Shown one piece after another: positions 59,431 through 64,000 of a stretch of 64,000 nt of DNA. The stretch spans positions 95,358 to 159,357 of the forward strand of contig NMRA01000626.1 of the NCBI GenBank assembly GCA_002633005.1, given 5' to 3'. The stretch is from Phoronis australis (lineage: Eukaryota; Phoronida; Phoronidae). Under the pieces are notes generated by a model. The model did no database searches and was not told where the DNA came from. It saw nothing but the letters and a program-made list of their open reading frames with translations. The translations under genes and the position numbers were made by a program. The stretch's first letter is position 1. Every line of letters begins with the position of its first letter.

Positions 59431-60217
59431 TGTGTATTGAGCAAGAAATGTACAAACTACATTTTAACTTTGTTAAACAAAAGTATGGCATATCTTCTGA
59501 AATTAGAAATCCTGTAGAATTTCATTTTGACTTTTTACCATCAATTGGGTCGCGCGACCATGTTTGTTGTAAAATTTAATAAAAACAAATGTACATCGAT
59601 AGCAATGTCCAACAGAATCAATAACATGACCAAGTTTCATGGTTACAGTTTTCTTTTACAACTTTTTCATGAAAATCATAAAGTCCTGTATTTTGATAGC
59701 GCCTTGTCCAAAAGTTTACCAAACAGCGTTATGGAGAACACCGCATAAAACATGGTAACTGAAAGTTTCATACAAGTCCAATCAGCCATTTATGAGATAT
59801 GGTAATCTGAAGTTAGCCTAATTTGAACTTCTAGGGTCCATAACACATGATGTGCACATTCAAAATGAATCCTGGCATTTAATTTTCCCTGCTGATTCCA
59901 CTGTTTAGTGTTGGCATGACATTTACATAGAAGCAGATGATTACTAAGCTTATTAAGTAATACTTCAATGACAGACAATGAATGATGACTGAAGTCTTCA
60001 TGGCTTCTGTATGGCATCTTCTCAGGTTTTTCATATATAGGATGTACGCATTCTCATTTCCATGCTGCAGAGTGGAGACACCTGATTGTGGTCATACATT
60101 TTCTTGTACCAACTTTTTGTGTACATGGTGGTTTTTTAGTGTGCTAGTTTTCATCTTAAAGACAGGTTGTTTCAGAAACTGAAGGCAAATGTTGGTAATC
60201 CACCTCAGCGGAAACCG
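59431..60217. other. Intergenic, no recognised feature
   Basis: Only the partial resemblance of 59590-59810 to 58000-58240. Confidence 0.35.
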
Positions 60218-60780
60218 ACCCTTGTTGTCAGATTACACATCTCGATTGATACATCCACATGTGGATGAAAATCCTTGTCGGATTACACAACTTGTAACGA
60301 CATGTGGATGAAGATGATTAGTGCCGTTTACACTACAAAAGTTGACACGGATCAGCTGACACAAAACGAGATGTTCCAGTGCATAAACGGAACTGACACG
60401 GAAATTGATACCGCAGTGACAACTTTTGCCACCCGTTTGTGAGGTGGGGCAATTTGCGCTGGAACATCTTGCTCCGTGTCAGTTATATGTCTAAACGTGA
60501 AACTGGGGCAAGGCGGAAAAGATCACCTCTAAAGCGCTTGCGCAAGACCTACATACGGACTCTCTGTCTCTGCAACTCCCGCTATTTGAAAACCTGTGCA
60601 TTCCACTCTCCAGTGTAAAACTTCCGTCTTGCCACAGTTAATGAAATTGCGTGTGTAAACGGCCACTTAACACCGATCAAGTTGCTCCGTGTCAGTTGCG
60701 CTGGATCAAAAGTTGATGTCTAAACGGGACTCTTGTTGTCGAATTGCACATCTTGTATCCACATGTGGATGAAGATTGTT
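60218..60780 (+). repeat. Three short repeats with ACATGTGGATGAAGAT core, split by a MITE
   Basis: TTGTCxGATTxCACA..CACATGTGGATGAA occurs near 60221, 60271 and 60737. The second and third copies are separated by the element at 60321-60730. Confidence 0.65.
60321..60730. mobile_element. TIR MITE, ~410 bp
   Basis: The left end GTGCCGTTTACACTAC and, on the other strand of the right end, GTCCCGTTTAGACATC are imperfect inverted repeats, each followed by a (A)AAAGTTGA / CAACTTTTGATC block. Repeats of GACACGGAxC lie inside. The target duplication is unclear. Confidence 0.65.
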
Positions 60781-61130
60781 TGCCATTTATTGAGTTCATT
60801 CTCACGGACTTACCAATAAGTAGACTCTTCATTCTTTTTATTTAGCAGGTTGTTGTTCTGCTGGATACAAATGAAATTCAGGCATTGCACGCATTGTGCT
60901 ACGAGTTTTCCTACCACATTTTTTCTTTGTGATTGTGCTTTCCAAGCTTGTCAGTTCTTTTTCAGTTAGCCATATAAATATCCATTCTGCTATTTCAATC
61001 ATTTATGTAAGGTCTTAAAATGCAGAGCCAAAAAAATAATTAATATCTTGTCAAAACACAATTTTTAGATACGACTCGGGGCTTTTCTAATATGGCACAG
61101 GATTTTTAAACATGGTTAAGGGATTTTCAG

Positions 61131-61404
61131 GCATGCCTCATGTCATGGCATGCCTCATTTCATGGCATGCCTCATGTCATGGCATGCCTCATTTCATGGC
61201 ATGCCTCATGTCATGGCATGCCTCATGTCATGGCATGCCTCATGTCATGGCATGCCTCATGTCATGGCATGTCTCATGTCATGGCATGCCTCATGTCATG
61301 GCATGCCTCATGTCATGGCATGCCTCATGTCATGGCATGCCTCATGTCATGGCATGCCTCATGGCATTGCATGCCTCATGTCATGGCATGCCTCATGTCA
61401 TGGC
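61131..61404 (+). repeat. 17-bp tandem repeat, ~16 units
   Basis: The unit CATGTCATGGCATGCCT repeats with few changes. As 17 is not a multiple of three and no phase has a stop, all three forward frames stay open and encode the same 17-residue peptide (MSWHASCHGMPHVMACL) from different starts. This accounts for the long open frames, and I do not call a protein. Confidence 0.95.
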
Positions 61405-61713
61405 TAGGGACTTCAAATTTGGCTTTGTTTAGATACGTAAAGGGAGAACATCTTAAAATTCATCTTATGTACTGTTTGATTAAACATCTGGTATATATAA
61501 TTATGTATGTTGTGAATTCAACGTTGTTTCCTTGGTGATTTATACTGTACATTGTGTATCTCTTGCAAATGTCAAGTTATGAATTCTAATGACTTCAGAT
61601 AAACCCTTCAGGATGTGGGTCTATTACTAAGTTCTGTGTCGTATGCTGCTTTCAATTGTGAATTTGTGTCACCCTAATTTTTTGCTTTAATGAGTGACAT
61701 ACTTTTGTTTACA

Positions 61714-63848
61714 GCCGGTCAAGAACACGTCTTGATGAGATACCGTGTGGGCGCTATGTCCCGGGAAGCGGCCATGCCCAGTTCTGTTCAGAGCTGGCTT
61801 GGACAGGAACTAGAGACGAGGGGAATCGACGCTGTCGTCTACACACGCTACATTCTAAGCATACTGCAGCGAGACTCCCTTGATCTTGACTATATCGACT
61901 CGTACGCTGACGACCTGCCTATCAGAAAGGAAGTGAAAATGAAAGTAAGCATGGTCATTTTGAGAATCCGAATGAAACTTTGCTTGCATTACCCAATGGA
62001 TTTAGTCTAAAATCGTATTGATACTAGAAAGTGTCAGGAAGTAGGACTTTGTTTGGTTATTGTTTGGTAATTTTAATCTATATTTTTTGTTAGAAATATC
62101 TCAAAACGCCTAGGTGCTGCAAAGGTCATGCCACCTAGCTGTGTTCGGAGTTCCTTTTTGGAAATGTGGCCGTATTTGTTGTGTTTTTGCTTTAGTTTTG
62201 AAAGTAGTACACAACGCAGTTACTGTAAGAATGCAAAATGACAAAAAGTATGGCAGGTTGCATCAGACATGCGCAGGCCGCTCATCCAGACCTGTTGCAC
62301 GAAACACCTTAAACCTTTTTGCCTATGAGCATGTACATGTAACATGTATACACAATTTGAGACCAAGGTGAGGAGGTTGAGAGCTGACTCATGTAATGGG
62401 GTGCATTTGGATATGAACCCACGACCTTGAGAACACAAGGCCACTAGGCCTCACTACCTTTAATGCAAAATGAGGTGGCAACCTGAAAACGGTCCTTATT
62501 TCCCGTAAGTCACAACAGGTGAACCTTGTGTTACGACCTTAACGCGACTCGAACACCTTTCACTGGGTTCATCAACCTATGTTTTGGTCTTAAATGCTGT
62601 GACGTCAATATTTTGTGTTTCTCAAACTAACTTGTTCATCATTCACAGAACAAAGGTAAAAAGAAGGGGAGGCCGCGGAAGTCCCAAGTTTACTCGGTTG
62701 ACTGTGAGGAGAGAAAGAAGACAGCTGCTGTAGAATGTCTGTTGTCGGTGACTGACGAGGTAACAGTTGACTATTAGAATAATTAATACCTTCAATTTTT
62801 ACTTTATTCTTTTCACCATTTCAAATTGGTTCCTTGTTCTTTTGCTGCAAAATTTAAACTGGACACTTTCATATTCTTAATTTATGAACTCCTGTCCAAC
62901 AAAAACTTGAATATCTAGGTACATACATTGGTACGTTCTGTTTTTGTTCTGTGCTTTCATTGTCAAAACAGTTCTTATGCATTGATTACTATTTTGCAAT
63001 CACGGTGGTTACTATGCTCCTCTTTTGTTCAAGACGTTCTGGAGATAAGAGTTGGTACATGAGTGTGTTGTTATTTGTTCTCGTAGCATAAGTTTTAGCG
63101 TGTTCCTGATGTTGATTTACTCATTTTTCCAGGACTCTGGTATTGAAGACTTGGTTGAAGAACTGTGTGTGAAACTGAGGAACTTGAACAGCGACAAAGG
63201 TTTGTGTAGCATTGAACTTTTGTTCTTGACCCCACCTAACAGCGAAATCAGTTAGCTTTATGTTGACCCTTTACCCTGTTTGATGACCAGGTTGGTGAGG
63301 AAAAACTAGTCACCAGGAGTTTACACGGTGTGCCAGCAAAAGCTTTAAAACGGAAGTGGAAAGTTGCATGCACAACTACTTGGTACACTTAGTTTGTCCA
63401 ACGGGTAATGCTGGGATGTCTAGAGGACACCTGCTAGGACTCTAGTCTCACCTTGTCTTCCTCTGGACGGACAGCCACTGCCTCGGTGGTGGAAAAAATA
63501 GACGTGTGAGCATTTAGTTTTGTTACCATTTTTGATGCTTAAAATTGCTTGACCGCAATCAGTTTTTGTAGGTAAAATGTGAAAAGCATTTTGGGTACTA
63601 AGAGAAAATACCATAAAATTAAACGTTAAGAATCAAATTAAAACACTGCAAAATCAAGTTGAGTAAGCGATGTTTGTTAAGGATGGAACACAAAAATAAC
63701 TGGAATTTAAAGTGTTTGTGGTAGTTTATAAATTACTGACTTATTGTGCACATATTTTATTGACATTTTCAGAAAATTCGGAAAAGACTGGCTCAACAAC
63801 TAAGCGCACAATTTCAAAATCTGTTTCACCTGGTGACCCTACTCAGAA
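61714..63848 (+). CDS. KIAA0232: KIAA0232 / DUF4603 family protein, 5' coding exons (continues beyond window)
   Basis: Four exons with good junctions: 61714-61944, 62649-62759, 63133-63199 and 63773-63848. Phases agree throughout. The peptide contains VQSWLGQELETRGIDAVVYT, RYILSILQRD, then KKTAAVECLLSVTDE, and DSGIEDLVEELCVKLRNL. From memory of the vertebrate protein, the same blocks occur in this order near the N-terminus (W-L-G-Q-E-L-E..G-I-D-A..Y-T-R-Y; A-A-V-x-C-L; S-G-I-E-x-L-V-E-E-L-C). Exon 2 adds a Lys-rich stretch with a KKKGRPRKS AT-hook-like core, perhaps a nuclear signal. The first coding ATG may be at 61735 or 61759, or in an unseen upstream exon. The vertebrate protein is about 1,400 residues, so most of the gene lies to the right. 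Molecular function is not established. A SINE-like sequence sits in the intron at 62390-62465. Confidence 0.88.
62390..62465 (-). repeat. tRNA-derived SINE-like sequence in a KIAA0232 intron
   Basis: On the minus strand GTGAGGCCTAGTGGCC resembles an A-box, and GGTCGTGGGTTCATATCC, about 20 bases on, a B-box. The anticodon region does not fold as a tRNA, so this is a SINE or degenerate tRNA relic. Confidence 0.5.
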
Positions 63849-64000
63849 GTAAGTGACTCATGCTCGACTGTTCAGTGATGTTATCATCTGGTCTGTTGGA
63901 GCAATAAAATGTGCTCTGAAATATCTCGAACAGAAGGGATTTAGTTTTATTGTCAGACTACAGTTTCTGAACGTATTACCGGCCTCTGAACTGAAGGGAA

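Noticed and set aside
61112-61538. Overlapping plus-strand frames rich in His, Met, Cys and Trp
   Set aside because: Produced by the 17-bp repeat in all frames; a metal-binding protein reading is not supported.

Overview
The window is animal nuclear DNA. The genes are split by introns with GT..AG borders, coding density is low (about four recognisable genes in 64 kb), and most of the remainder is decayed DNA transposons, miniature inverted-repeat elements (MITEs), non-LTR retrotransposon fragments and tandem repeats. Chitin deacetylases with an N-terminal six-cysteine chitin-binding-like module, a KIAA0232-type gene and many THAP/hAT-like element relics suggest a marine invertebrate, perhaps a non-vertebrate deuterostome. 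The species cannot be fixed from the sequence. Three single N bases (22143, 36822, 58900) lie in or beside repeats and look like assembly joins.

Layout. 1-7.2 kb: a degenerate TIR transposon (498-2353) carrying relics of a P2X7-type cysteine-rich domain and, convergent to it, a THAP zinc finger, then dispersed repeats. 8.0-8.7 kb: last exon of a condensation/acyltransferase-like gene. 10.1-12.9 kb and 24.1-26.8 kb, both minus strand: two paralogous secreted polysaccharide deacetylases with the same exon plan. The 11 kb between them holds MITEs, dispersed repeats, 61-bp and ~197-bp tandem repeats and an N-linked 138-bp duplication. 28-38.6 kb: a 5'-truncated non-LTR element (minus strand), microsatellites, the second copy of the P2X7/THAP element (34141-35822, inverted relative to the first), a hammerhead-like motif and a Tx1/L1-like retrotransposon 3' end. 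38.6-61.7 kb: no recognisable host gene, but well-bounded elements, including a related group with CAG-type ends and 5-bp target duplications (40779-41278, 46681-47342, 53399-55587) and a nested stack (52869-57385) of three insertions. A 42-bp satellite with three-unit higher-order periodicity and a 17-bp repeat precede the last gene. 61.7-64 kb: the first four recognised exons of a KIAA0232 (DUF4603) orthologue, plus strand, running out of the window.

How it works together. The two deacetylases are a local duplication likely to act on extracellular chitin-like polymers. The other two genes are unrelated to them. The rest is best read as repeated transposon insertion and decay. The most unusual item is the two-copy transposon that pairs a P2X7-tail-type domain with a THAP domain between matching terminal inverted repeats. 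No operons, CRISPR arrays or intact tRNA genes were found.
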